In this document: one piece after another, positions 35,693 to 43,998 of the stretch
Position numbering within the stretch: position 1 is the stretch's first letter
Layout: each line of letters begins with the position of its first letter
Assembly (NCBI RefSeq): GCF_021026295.1
Contig: NZ_JAJNDA010000004.1
Coordinates: 62,001 to 126,000 of the forward strand
Direction: 5' to 3'
From: Actinomycetospora soli
GTDB lineage: Bacteria > Actinomycetota > Actinomycetes > Mycobacteriales > Pseudonocardiaceae
Length of the DNA: 64,000 bases
Notes under the pieces: generated by a model
What the model was told of the DNA's origin: nothing
Databases searched by the model: none
What the model saw: only the letters and a program-made list of their open reading frames with translations
Made by a program: the position numbers and the translations under genes

Positions 35693-36621
35693 CCGTCGTC
35701 GACCTCGGCACCATCCGCCGTCTCGTCAGCGTCACCGTCGACGACGTCGAGCACCGCGTCCCCGAGGGCGCGACGATCATGGACGTCCTCGACGACGCCG
35801 GCGCGGACACCCCACGTCTCTGCCAGGCCCCCAACCTCACGCCGGTCAACGCCTGCCGGGTGTGCGTGGTGGAGGTCGAGGGTTCCCGACCGCTCGTGCC
35901 GTCGTGCGCCCGCAGGGTCGAGGACGGCATGGTCGTCCGGACCGACACGGAGCGGGTCGCGCACAGCCGGAAGATGGTGCTGGAGCTGCTCGCGAGCGCC
36001 AACGACCTGTCCGAGGCCGGCGACGACGTCGCCCGCTGGCAGATCGAGTACGGCGCCGACCCGGAGCGCTACGGCCCGCCCGGGCCGCCCGCCGCGGCCG
36101 GCGAGCGCGGCAACCGGCACGCCGGGCACCACAGCCTTCCCGACGGCGAGACGCGGGCGACGGTCGCGCAGCCGGTCACCGTCGACAACGACCTGTACGT
36201 GCGGGACTACGCGCGCTGCATCCTCTGCTACAAGTGCGTCGAGGCGTGCGGCACCGACGCGCAGAACACGTTCGCGATCGCCGTCGCGGGCCGCGGGTTC
36301 GACGCGACCATCTCGACGGAGTTCGCCGTCCCGCTGCCCGACTCGGCCTGCGTGTACTGCGGCAACTGCATCGGCGTCTGCCCCACCGGCGCGCTGAAGT
36401 CGGTCGCCGAGCACGAGCGGCGCGAGGCCGGGACCTGGGACCCCGAGGGCGAGACGGTCACGTCGACGATCTGCTCCTTCTGCGGCGTCGGCTGCACCCT
36501 GGAGCTGCACGTCCAGGACAACACGATCGTCAACGTGACCTCCCCGCACGACCACTCGGTGACCCACGGCCACCTGTGCATCAAGGGCCGGTTCGGGTTC
36601 CAGCACGTGCAGAACAGGTGA
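35689..36621 (+). CDS. Formate dehydrogenase Fe-S subunit carrying the detached Fe4S4 domain
   Basis: A 310-residue electron-transfer subunit. A plant-type 2Fe-2S domain has Cys45, Cys56, Cys59 and Cys73. The usual His-Cys3 cluster site of NuoG is missing from the following helix. Two ferredoxin 4Fe-4S motifs follow (Cys177, 180, 183, 187 and Cys221, 224, 227, 231). A C-terminal molybdopterin-oxidoreductase Fe4S4 motif has Cys262, Cys265, Cys269 and Cys297 with Lys299 (LCIKG), the residue that relays electrons to the cofactor in FdhF-type enzymes. So it completes the truncated catalytic chain encoded at 31910. Translationally coupled to NuoE-NuoF by GTGA. Its stop lies in a 40-bp palindrome. 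Confidence 0.88.
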
Positions 36622-36657
36622 GCACTCACGGTCGCTGCAGCGACCGTGAGTGCTCAC
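36618..36657. terminator. Perfect 40-bp palindromic terminator
   Basis: The two 20-base halves, GTGAGCACTCACGGTCGCTG and its exact complement, give a 40-bp perfect palindrome. The plus-strand FDH stop (36619-36621) and the minus-strand ligase stop (36626-36628) both lie inside its left half. Confidence 0.85.
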
Positions 36658-38230
36658 GTGCGAGCGCAGCGAGCACACCCGTGCGGATCTTCGAGCCGTT
36701 CGTGCCGGACGTCGTCGGCATCTCGTCGATGACGTGCACGGCGGCCGGGACCTTGAAGGCCGCCAGCGTCGCGGCGCACCAGGCGCGCAGGTCGTCGGCA
36801 GTCGCCGGGGCGTCGAGGGTCACGAACCCCACCGCCACCGATCCGCCGTCGGGACCCTCGATCCCGACGACCTTCGCCGTGTGCACGGCCGGGTGCGCCG
36901 CGAGCCGCAGCTCGATCTCGGCGGGGTCGACGAGGAAGCCGCGCAGCCGCAGCGCGTCGCCCGCCCGGCAGACGTAGACGAACGCGCCCTCGTCGACGAC
37001 CACGCCGAGGTCGCCGGAGCGGAACCACCCGTCGTCGGTGAACGTCTCCGGCGAGGCGCCGAGGTAGGCGTCGACCACGTTGGGCCCGCGGAACTCCAGC
37101 TCGCCCTCGACGCCCGGCCCGCCCTGCACCCGCACCTCGATGCCGGGGTGCACCACGCGTCCGCCACCGGCCCAGCGCTGCGGGATCGGCTCGGACAGCG
37201 GCCAGGTCGCGGCGAGCGCGAACACCTCGGACGAGCCGTAGACCCCGGCCGTCGCGACCCCGAGGCCGTCCAGCCACGCCGCCAGTTCGTGCGAGCGCCC
37301 CTGGAAGTCGGCCACGCCCCACCACCGCCACGACGACAGGTCCCGCGGTCGCTCCCGCTGCGCCTCGACCAGCCGCAGCCCGAGGTCGTCGCCGCTCGCG
37401 AGGTGCGTGACCCCGACGGCGGCCATGTCGTCGAGGGTGTCGTCCGCGTCGAACACCGGCTCCAGCAGGGCCGCCCCGCCCGCGGCGAGCCCGGCCAGCA
37501 CCGCGTTGTAGCCGAACACGCCGGACAGGGGCAGCGCGCCGAGCATGACGTCGTCCTCGGTCAGCCCGAGCGCGGCGGCGCCGGCGACGGCGTGGGTCAG
37601 CACCGCCGCGCCGGTGTGCGCGGCGAGCTTCGGGAGCCCCGTGGAGCCCGACGTCGTGAAGGCGACGGCGAGCCGGTCCGGGTCGGAGCGCTCCGGCTCG
37701 GGCCCGTCGGTCCGCTCCGGGGTCCACGTCCCGAGGCCGCCGACGTCCGGTGTGGTGCCGTCGCCGCGTACGAGCGCCACCTGCGGGCGCACGCCGGAGC
37801 CCTCGACGGCGGCTCGGAGCCGGCTCGCGAGGTCGAGCCCGTGGAACCCGTGCGCCAGTGCGACGAGCACCGGGCGCGCCCGGGCGAGGACGTGCGTCGC
37901 CTCCTCGACGCCGTAGCGGGTGTTGATCCCGACGACGTGCCCGCCACGCGCGGCGACGGCGCACTGCCAGACGAGCGCCTCGGTCCAGTTCGGCATCCAC
38001 ACCGCGACCGCGTCGCCCGCGTCGACCCCGCGCCCGCGCAGCTCCTCGGCCAGCGCCCGGACGCGCTGCCACAGCTCGCCGCGGGTGACGGCGACCAGGC
38101 CGTCGGCGGTCCGCTCGTGGATCGCGACCCGGTCGGGGTCGCGCCGGGCGAGCCGCCCGACCAGGTCGGGCAGGTCCGCGGGACGCGCACCCGGCGTCGG
38201 GAAGGGCGCGACGTCGCGCTGCTCGGTCAT
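36626..38230 (-). CDS. AMP-dependent acyl-CoA synthetase/ligase
   Basis: A 534-residue member of the acyl/aryl-CoA synthetase (ANL) family. The P-loop motif FTTSGSTGLPKLAAHT, the A5-like GVYGSSEVFAL, the hinge-region DDGWFRSGDLGV and the C-terminal lysine segment (GSKIRTG) are all present. It activates a carboxylic acid to acyl-CoA with ATP. The last residues are encoded through the 40-bp palindrome. ATG 38228-38230 overlaps the hydrolase stop by 4 bp. Third gene of a TetR-regulated operon with hydrolase and MaoC-SCP2 protein. Substrate unknown. Confidence 0.87.
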   Translation of the reverse strand: MTEQRDVAPFPTPGARPADLPDLVGRLARRDPDRVAIHERTADGLVAVTRGELWQRVRALAEELRGRGVDAGDAVAVWMPNWTEALVWQCAVAARGGHVVGINTRYGVEEATHVLARARPVLVALAHGFHGLDLASRLRAAVEGSGVRPQVALVRGDGTTPDVGGLGTWTPERTDGPEPERSDPDRLAVAFTTSGSTGLPKLAAHTGAAVLTHAVAGAAALGLTEDDVMLGALPLSGVFGYNAVLAGLAAGGAALLEPVFDADDTLDDMAAVGVTHLASGDDLGLRLVEAQRERPRDLSSWRWWGVADFQGRSHELAAWLDGLGVATAGVYGSSEVFALAATWPLSEPIPQRWAGGGRVVHPGIEVRVQGGPGVEGELEFRGPNVVDAYLGASPETFTDDGWFRSGDLGVVVDEGAFVYVCRAGDALRLRGFLVDPAEIELRLAAHPAVHTAKVVGIEGPDGGSVAVGFVTLDAPATADDLRAWCAATLAAFKVPAAVHVIDEMPTTSGTNGSKIRTGVLAALAREHSRSLQRP

Positions 38231-39042
38231 GCCGCCTCCGTGCCCGTCGTCAGGTCCCGCAGCCAGCCGTCGAGCACGGCGGCGAAGCCGGGAATCTCCT
38301 CCATGGGGTAGTGCCCCACACCGTCCAGCACCGTGCACCGTGCGCCGGGGATGCGCGAGGCCGCCCACCGCACGCGCTCGACGTCGAGCCACAGGTCATC
38401 CGCGCCCACCACGAGGTGCAGCGGGCAGGAGACCTCCCCGAGCCGTTCCCGCAGGTCGTGCGACGCCCACCCGAGCAGGTCCGAGTTCGAGACGACGGGG
38501 TCCTCCCGACGGTGCATCGCCGCGATCAGGCGCGCCCGCTCGGGGTCGGTCGCGCGGCCCACGACGGCGAGCGTGCCGAGCTCGGTGCGGTCCGCGCGGC
38601 TCGGGGCGGCGACGTCGACGAGTTCCCGACGGAGGCCGCGCGGGCTCGGCGAGCCCCCGGTCCAGGCGTCGGCGGCCATCGCGACGACGGCGGTGAGCCG
38701 GTCGGAGGCCCGGACCGCGAGGTCCAGCGCGATCTTGCCGCCGATCGAGCAGCCGGCGACGGCGAAGCGGTCGAGCCCCAGCGCGTCGGCCAGGGCGAGC
38801 AGCCAGCCCGCGTAGGCGCCGAGGTCGTCGACCGGGCCGCCCGGGGCCGGTTCGGAGCGCCCGTGTCCCGGCAGGTCGGGCACGACGACGCGGTGGCCGG
38901 CCTCGACGAGGCCGGGCACGACGTGGCGCCACTGCACGCCCGACTGGCCGGCGGTGTGCAGGCAGAGGAGAGCGGGCGACGCCGGATCGCCGTGGTCCTC
39001 GACGAAGGCGAACGTGTCGTCGACGCTGCGGTAGCCGGTCAT
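38227..39042 (-). CDS. Alpha/beta hydrolase (enol-lactonase-like)
   Basis: A 271-residue alpha/beta hydrolase. Oxyanion strand LLCLHTAGQ, nucleophile elbow GCSIGGK, late acid region VVGADDLWLD and catalytic His in DGVGHYPMEE. The layout resembles 3-oxoadipate enol-lactonase and related C-C or ester hydrolases. Cytoplasmic. It overlaps both neighbours by 4 bp, so tightly coupled between MaoC-SCP2 and the AMP ligase. Confidence 0.85.
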   Translation of the reverse strand: MTGYRSVDDTFAFVEDHGDPASPALLCLHTAGQSGVQWRHVVPGLVEAGHRVVVPDLPGHGRSEPAPGGPVDDLGAYAGWLLALADALGLDRFAVAGCSIGGKIALDLAVRASDRLTAVVAMAADAWTGGSPSPRGLRRELVDVAAPSRADRTELGTLAVVGRATDPERARLIAAMHRREDPVVSNSDLLGWASHDLRERLGEVSCPLHLVVGADDLWLDVERVRWAASRIPGARCTVLDGVGHYPMEEIPGFAAVLDGWLRDLTTGTEAA

Positions 39043-39854
39043 GCGATCGCCCGGGCCGCGTCGACGATCAGGTGGAGCGCGCGCGTCAGGCGCAGGTACT
39101 CGTAGCCGTCCCCGGTCGCGGACACGCGTCCGGTCATCGCGAGCCGCAGGAGCGGGTTGTCCGGCGCCTCGACCAGCTCGAGCCACGTGGCGGCGTCGGC
39201 GACGAGGGTGAACGTCGCGCCGTGCGGCGCGCGTCGGCTCACGTCGATGACGGCGCCCCGGTAGACCCGCAGGTGCACCTCGTCGTCGTCGCAGCGCAGC
39301 CCGATGGTGCCGTCCCAGGTCTCCAGGACCGCGGCGGTCTCCGGGTCGAGCGCGTCGACCACGGCCCGACCCCAGCCGACGGTGCCGAACGCGCGCCCGT
39401 CGTCGTCGGGACCGGAGGTACGCGCCGCGACCAGCGCGGTCGTGGTGCCCTCCTGGCGGGTGGCGCCGTCGTCGCCGACGAGGCGCATGTGGCGGGTCAC
39501 GGTGCCGCGGGTGCCGGAGCGGGTGCGCCGTGCACGCAGGATCATGAGCTCGAGGTGGAGGACGTCGCCGACGCGGATCGGGGCGCGGTAGTGCCAGTGC
39601 GTGTCGAGCAGGCCCTGCACCGCCTCGCCGTGCAGGCCGAGCGACTGCATCAGCCCCATCGCGACCGCGATCCCGAACGGGCCCTGCAGCATCGCCCCGG
39701 GGCCCGCGTGCAGCGGGTGGTCGTCGCCGGAGAGGCGGGTGAAGGCGGCGAGGTCGTCGGCGGTGACCGGACGGCCGGCGCTGGTGAAGCGCTCCCCCAC
39801 GGCGAAGTCCTCGAACCACCGGCCGGTGTCCATGGCGGTCGGAGCTGCGACCAC
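39039..39854 (-). CDS. MaoC-like dehydratase fused to an SCP2-like domain
   Basis: A 271-residue protein. Residues 1-150 are a hot-dog (MaoC/R-hydratase) domain with the catalytic pattern DDLAAFTRLSGDDHPLHAGP, in which Asp and His are the hydratase dyad. Residues ~165-271 resemble a sterol-carrier-protein-2 lipid-binding domain (WDGTIGLRCDDDEVHLRVY, LAMTGRVSATGD). The combination suggests hydration of a hydrophobic enoyl-CoA. GTG 39854 follows GAGGAGGAG; an upstream in-frame GTG would skip this site. First gene of the minus-strand operon, with the TetR operator 25 bp upstream. Confidence 0.78.
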   Translation of the reverse strand: MVAAPTAMDTGRWFEDFAVGERFTSAGRPVTADDLAAFTRLSGDDHPLHAGPGAMLQGPFGIAVAMGLMQSLGLHGEAVQGLLDTHWHYRAPIRVGDVLHLELMILRARRTRSGTRGTVTRHMRLVGDDGATRQEGTTTALVAARTSGPDDDGRAFGTVGWGRAVVDALDPETAAVLETWDGTIGLRCDDDEVHLRVYRGAVIDVSRRAPHGATFTLVADAATWLELVEAPDNPLLRLAMTGRVSATGDGYEYLRLTRALHLIVDAARAIA

Positions 39855-39878
39855 GCTCTCCTCCTCGGGGTCTGACAC

Positions 39879-39894
39879 ACGAACGATCGTTCAT
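39879..39894. promoter_or_regulatory. TetR operator 1, ACGAACGATCGTTCAT
   Basis: Contains the perfect 12-bp palindrome GAACGATCGTTC between the MaoC-SCP2 gene and tetR. The same core recurs at 40598-40615 on the other side of tetR. Confidence 0.75.
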
Positions 39895-39943
39895 CACCGA
39901 ATCACCGGCCTCGCGCGCCGTCAAGCCCGCTAGCCTCGACGTC

Positions 39944-40564
39944 ATGAACGCGCGTTCCCCGGCCACCCTCGTGGCCGACACCGGCCGCGGGAACGAGGCC
40001 GCGATCCTCAACGCCGCCCTCGACGCGTTCGGCACCCACGGCTTCCACGGGGCCTCGATGCGCGACGTCGCGAAGCGGGCGGGCACGAGCCTGTCGAACC
40101 TCTACAACTACGTCCCCAGCAAGTCGCGGCTGCTGGCCGAGGTGCTGCGCCGGGCCAACGACGAGCTGACCGCGCGCCTGCACGTCGCCCTCGACGACGC
40201 CGGCGACGACGCGGCGTCCCGCCTGCGCGAACTGGTGCGCGCCTACGTGCGGTTCATCGTCGACCACCAGGTCGCGATGGTCGTGTCGACCAACGAGGTC
40301 CGGTACCTGACCGGGGCGGACCGGGCCTCCCTCGTCGCCGAACGCGATGCCACGCAGACCCTCTTCGAGGACGTCGTGCGCCAGGGCGTGGCGGACGGGA
40401 CCTTCGCGACGCCCTACCCCGACGACGCCGCCCGGACGGTGCTCACCGCCCTGTCCGCCGTGTCCGGCTGGTACCGCCCGGACGGGCGGCTCTCCCGCGG
40501 CCAGCTCGCCGAGCAGCAGGCGCGCTACGCCCTCGCCCTCCTCGAGGCACCGCTGGCGCGGTGA
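39944..40564 (+). CDS. TetR-family regulator of the acyl-CoA module
   Basis: A 206-residue TetR protein. The DNA-binding helices read AAILNAALDAFGTHGFHGAS and VAKRAGTSLSNLYNYVPSK (helix-turn-helix), followed by an all-helical ligand domain. ATG 39944 lies 7 nt after TAGCCT (39931-39936) with no ribosome site, so probably leaderless. It is bracketed by two copies of GAACGATCGTTC, each in the promoter of a divergent or downstream transport/catabolic unit. It likely represses both and responds to a CoA ester. Confidence 0.88.
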   Translation: MNARSPATLVADTGRGNEAAILNAALDAFGTHGFHGASMRDVAKRAGTSLSNLYNYVPSKSRLLAEVLRRANDELTARLHVALDDAGDDAASRLRELVRAYVRFIVDHQVAMVVSTNEVRYLTGADRASLVAERDATQTLFEDVVRQGVADGTFATPYPDDAARTVLTALSAVSGWYRPDGRLSRGQLAEQQARYALALLEAPLAR

Positions 40565-40597
40565 GGTCTTGCCAGGCCCGGGACCTGACTCGTAGCT

Positions 40598-40615
40598 TAC
40601 GAACGATCGTTCGTA
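40598..40615. promoter_or_regulatory. TetR operator 2, TACGAACGATCGTTCGTA
   Basis: A perfect 18-bp palindrome between tetR and the MHS transporter gene, sharing the 12-bp core of operator 1. It overlaps the expected promoter of the transporter (start 40638). Confidence 0.8.
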
Positions 40616-40637
40616 CCGAGACGGGTGGAGGCACGCC

Positions 40638-41987
40638 GTGACGGCTGGGACCGAGATCGCTCCCGCGAAGATGCGGCGGCTCGCCGCCGCGGCGGTCTTC
40701 GCGACGACCCTCGAGTGGTTCGACTTCCTCATCTACGCGACCGCGGCCGCGCTGGTGCTCGGCCCCCAGTTCTTCCCCTCCGCGGATCCGGTGGCCGGGA
40801 CGCTCGCCTCGTTCGCCACCTTCGCGGTCGGGTTCGTCGCGCGGCCGATCGGCGGGATCGTGGCGGGCCACGTCGGCGACCGGTTCGGACGCAAGCCCCC
40901 GCTCGTGGCCGCGATGCTGATCATGGGGCTCGCGACCTTCGCGGTCGGCGTCCTCCCGCCCTACTCCAGCATCGGGGTGTGGGCGCCGATCCTGCTCGTG
41001 GTCGCCCGGCTGGTGCAGGGGCTCGGCGTCGGCGCGCAGTGGGGCGGCGCGGCGCTGCTCCTCGTGGAACACGCACCGGAGCGGCACCGCGGCTACTACG
41101 GCAGCCTCGTCCAGACCGGTGCCGTCGCCGGTGCGGTGCTCGGCAACCTGTTCTTCCTGATCCTCACCGCCACGATGGCGCCCGCCGCCTTCGACGCGTG
41201 GGGCTGGCGCATCCCGTTCCTGTCCGGGCTGCTGCTGATCGGGATCGGCGTCTACGTGCAGCTGAAGATCGAGGACACCCCGGTGTTCCACGAACTGCGC
41301 GAGCGGTCGGCGGCCGCGGCGCGCGAGGCAGGTCTGCGCAAGGCGCCGCTGGTGACGGCGGTACGCCACCACGGGCTCGCGATCGTGCAGGCGGCCGGGG
41401 CGTTCTTCGTCGTCAATGCGGTGTTCTACATCCTGATCTCCGGCATCCTCGGGTACGCGACGACCGAGGTCGGGATGTCGCGGACGTCGATCCTCGTGTG
41501 CGTGATGGTCGCCGGGCTCTCGCAGCTCGTCACGATGCCGTTCTTCGGGGCGCTCACCGACCGGATGGGGTCGCGCAAGAAGCTCTACCTCATCGGCTGC
41601 GTGTCGATGGCGGTCTTCGCGTTCCCGCTGTTCTGGCTGATCGACACCGGGTCGGTCCCGCTGGTGCTGCTCGCGCTGCTGGTCGCGTTCACGATCCACG
41701 CCACGATGTACGGGCCGCAGGCGACGCTCTACGCCGAGATGTTCCCCGCCGACGTCCGCTTCTCCGGCGCCTCGCTCGGCTACCAGGTCGCCTCGGTCCT
41801 CGCCGGCGGGCTCGCCCCGTTCATCATGACGGCGCTGCTGGCCACCACGGGCGCGTCCTGGTCGGTCGCCGTGTACATCATCGCCTGCGCGGCGGTCACC
41901 TTCGTCGCCGTCGCGTCGATCCGCGAGCGCTTCCGCCGGGACCTCTACGAGGTGTCGGAGCCCGAACGCGCGCCCGTGTCGCGGTAG
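40638..41987 (+). CDS. MHS-family metabolite:H+ symporter (MFS)
   Basis: A 449-residue 12-span symporter of the metabolite:H+ symporter family (proline/betaine and dicarboxylate carriers). The N-terminal AAVFATTLEWFDFLIYATAA and loop motifs GHVGDRFGRKPPL and LTDRMGSRKKLY are characteristic. GTG 40638 follows GGAGG. It shares the TetR operator with the acyl-CoA operon and is the likely importer of that pathway's carboxylate substrate. A 14-bp palindrome GAGGGGTACCCCTC (42009-42022) after the stop may terminate it. Confidence 0.88.
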   Translation: MTAGTEIAPAKMRRLAAAAVFATTLEWFDFLIYATAAALVLGPQFFPSADPVAGTLASFATFAVGFVARPIGGIVAGHVGDRFGRKPPLVAAMLIMGLATFAVGVLPPYSSIGVWAPILLVVARLVQGLGVGAQWGGAALLLVEHAPERHRGYYGSLVQTGAVAGAVLGNLFFLILTATMAPAAFDAWGWRIPFLSGLLLIGIGVYVQLKIEDTPVFHELRERSAAAAREAGLRKAPLVTAVRHHGLAIVQAAGAFFVVNAVFYILISGILGYATTEVGMSRTSILVCVMVAGLSQLVTMPFFGALTDRMGSRKKLYLIGCVSMAVFAFPLFWLIDTGSVPLVLLALLVAFTIHATMYGPQATLYAEMFPADVRFSGASLGYQVASVLAGGLAPFIMTALLATTGASWSVAVYIIACAAVTFVAVASIRERFRRDLYEVSEPERAPVSR

Positions 41988-42008
41988 GTGAGGGCGCCGG
42001 TCCGCCGG

Positions 42009-42022
42009 GAGGGGTACCCCTC
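42009..42022 (+). terminator. Short palindrome after the MHS transporter
   Basis: Perfect 14-bp GAGGGGTACCCCTC, 21 bp past the stop. It is followed closely by GAACGG-N5-CCGTTC (42027-42043), a possible operator for the next small gene. Confidence 0.4.
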
Positions 42023-42080
42023 TCTCGAACGGACCGGCCGTTCACGTCCGCATAACGTGCCGTGTCGACCGTCGTTCCCG

Positions 42081-42317
42081 GTGCATGACGAACGCAACGA
42101 CCCGAGCGGGGCGTTCGTCGCCGTCGTCGTCACCGGGCTGGCCCTGCTCCTCACCGGCGTCGCCGATGCGTGGGAGAACCACGGCACCGGGGGCTGCGGC
42201 GCAGGCACGGCCGTCGGCAACGGCGCGACGCTCCTGAACTCCTTCGAGTTCGACCTCTGTCAGCGCGGCGCCGACAACCGCGACGTGACGGGTGACTTCC
42301 GGCCGCCGCCCCGTTGA
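42081..42317 (+). CDS. Small membrane-anchored or secreted protein
   Basis: A 78-residue protein with one hydrophobic segment (AFVAVVVTGLALLLTGVADA, about 11-30) acting as signal or anchor. A short external part with two Cys (GGCGAGTAVGNGATLLNSFEFDLC) follows. GTG 42081. Its TGA overlaps a TTG start (TTGA, 42314-42317) of a second short frame that looks like a continuation of the same secreted protein. Either two coupled genes or one gene with a -1 frameshift. Family not recognised. Confidence 0.45.
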   Translation: MHDERNDPSGAFVAVVVTGLALLLTGVADAWENHGTGGCGAGTAVGNGATLLNSFEFDLCQRGADNRDVTGDFRPPPR

Positions 42318-42610
42318 CGGCGAACATCGTCGCGCCGCGGGGTCCGATCACCTGCGCCGACGTCCGGGGCAGCGACGTGTCCTTCTACTACCCCTTCGGC
42401 GCGGGCAGCGTGCCGCCGCCGAACCCGGCGCTCACCGGCATCGTCATCTACGCCCACGACGGCGGGGCCACCGGCGACACCATCGCCTTCGCCCCGGTCA
42501 ACGCGGGCGTGATCCCCGACTGCTCGCTGGCGAGTCCGCTCGTCACCGGCCTGAAGCTCACGGCCCTGCCCGTGACCACCGGCGGGATCACCGTCACCCC
42601 CCGCGCCTGA
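42314..42610 (+). CDS. Small secreted-type protein or frameshifted C-terminal part
   Basis: A 98-residue frame with no ATG or GTG at its beginning; TTG 42314 is the only start candidate after an upstream in-frame stop at 42293. The product (ITCADVRGSDVSFYYPFGAG ... PVTTGGITVTPRA) is beta-rich with two Cys and lacks its own signal peptide, so it makes most sense attached to the preceding frame. A 34-bp perfect palindrome follows. Confidence 0.4.
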   Translation: MTANIVAPRGPITCADVRGSDVSFYYPFGAGSVPPPNPALTGIVIYAHDGGATGDTIAFAPVNAGVIPDCSLASPLVTGLKLTALPVTTGGITVTPRA

Positions 42611-42627
42611 GCCACGTCCCGCCCACC

Positions 42628-42661
42628 GGAGCCCCGGGGACACCGGTGTCCCCGGGGCTCC
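42628..42661. terminator. Perfect 34-bp palindromic terminator
   Basis: GGAGCCCCGGGGACACC and its exact complement give a 17-bp stem if extruded, between the small secreted frame (stop 42610) and the convergent oxidoreductase (stop 42693). Confidence 0.8.
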
Positions 42662-42692
42662 CGCACGTCCGCGGCCGGGCCGCGGGCGGGGG

Positions 42693-43316
<624 letters not shown>

Positions 43317-43337
43317 GGCTCCTCCTCGGTGATGTGC

Positions 43338-43374
43338 TGTACATACTGGTCGTTACAGAGCCGACTGTACATAC
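43338..43374. promoter_or_regulatory. Repeated TGTACATAC operator between PPOX gene and tetR
   Basis: TGTACATAC occurs at 43338-43346 and 43366-43374, 28 bp apart. The second copy also forms TGTAC-N11-GTACA (43366-43386) overlapping the tetR -10 box TACACT (43382-43387). Confidence 0.6.
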
Positions 43375-43393
43375 CACTAGGTACACTCGGGTC

Positions 43394-43966
43394 GTGAGCA
43401 CGCGTGAGAATCTCGTCGAGGCGACCGCCGACCTGCTGTGGGAGCGCGGCTACTCCGCCACCAGCCCGGCGATGATCCTCGCCCGCGCGGGCGTCGGCCA
43501 GGGCAGCATGTACCACCACTTCCGCGGCAAGGCCGACCTCGCGCACGCCGCGATGGAGCACGTCGCGGCGGAGATGACCGACGCGGTGGAGGGCGCCGAC
43601 GACCCGTCGCTCCCGACACTGGAGCGGGTCGCCGCCTTCCTCGGCCGGTTCCGCGACCCGCTGCGCGGCTGCCGCATCGGCCGGCTCGTCCAGGACGCCG
43701 AGGTGGTCGGCGACGACGCGCTGCGCGGGGTGGCCGACCGCTACTTCCGGCACCTGCAGGGCTGGCTCACCGACGTGCTCGAGGCGGGGCGGGCGGCGGG
43801 CGAACTGCGGCCCGACGCGGACGTCGAGGCCGCGGCCGCCATGGTGGTCGCGGTGGTGCAGGGCGGCTTCGTCCTCGCGCGCGCCCAGCAGGACCCCGCC
43901 CCGCAGCAGGCGGCCGTCCGCGGGGCGCTGGCCGCGCTGGGTGCGCTGCGCGCAGGTGAGCAGTAA
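43394..43966 (+). CDS. TetR-family regulator 2
   Basis: A 190-residue TetR protein. The helix-turn-helix region reads LVEATADLLWERGYSATS and ILARAGVGQGSMYHHFRGKA, followed by a helical ligand domain with QPCR-like absence of Cys except CRIGRL. GTG 43394 lies 6 nt after TACACT, a leaderless pattern. It diverges from the PPOX gene and converges with the flavin monooxygenase; the C-terminal GEQ and stop are encoded in the shared hairpin. Confidence 0.85.
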   Translation: MSTRENLVEATADLLWERGYSATSPAMILARAGVGQGSMYHHFRGKADLAHAAMEHVAAEMTDAVEGADDPSLPTLERVAAFLGRFRDPLRGCRIGRLVQDAEVVGDDALRGVADRYFRHLQGWLTDVLEAGRAAGELRPDADVEAAAAMVVAVVQGGFVLARAQQDPAPQQAAVRGALAALGALRAGEQ

Positions 43967-43998
43967 CGGTCGCTATAGCAACCCTTACTGCTCACCTG
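43953..43998. terminator. Hairpin whose two arms encode both C-termini
   Basis: CAGGTGAGCAGTAA at the left and TTACTGCTCACCTG at the right are perfect complements, with further imperfect pairing inside (ACGGTCGC against GCAACCCT). Each arm contains GAGCAGTAA in its own direction, so the TetR protein and the convergent monooxygenase both end in Gly-Glu-Gln-stop. Confidence 0.85.
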
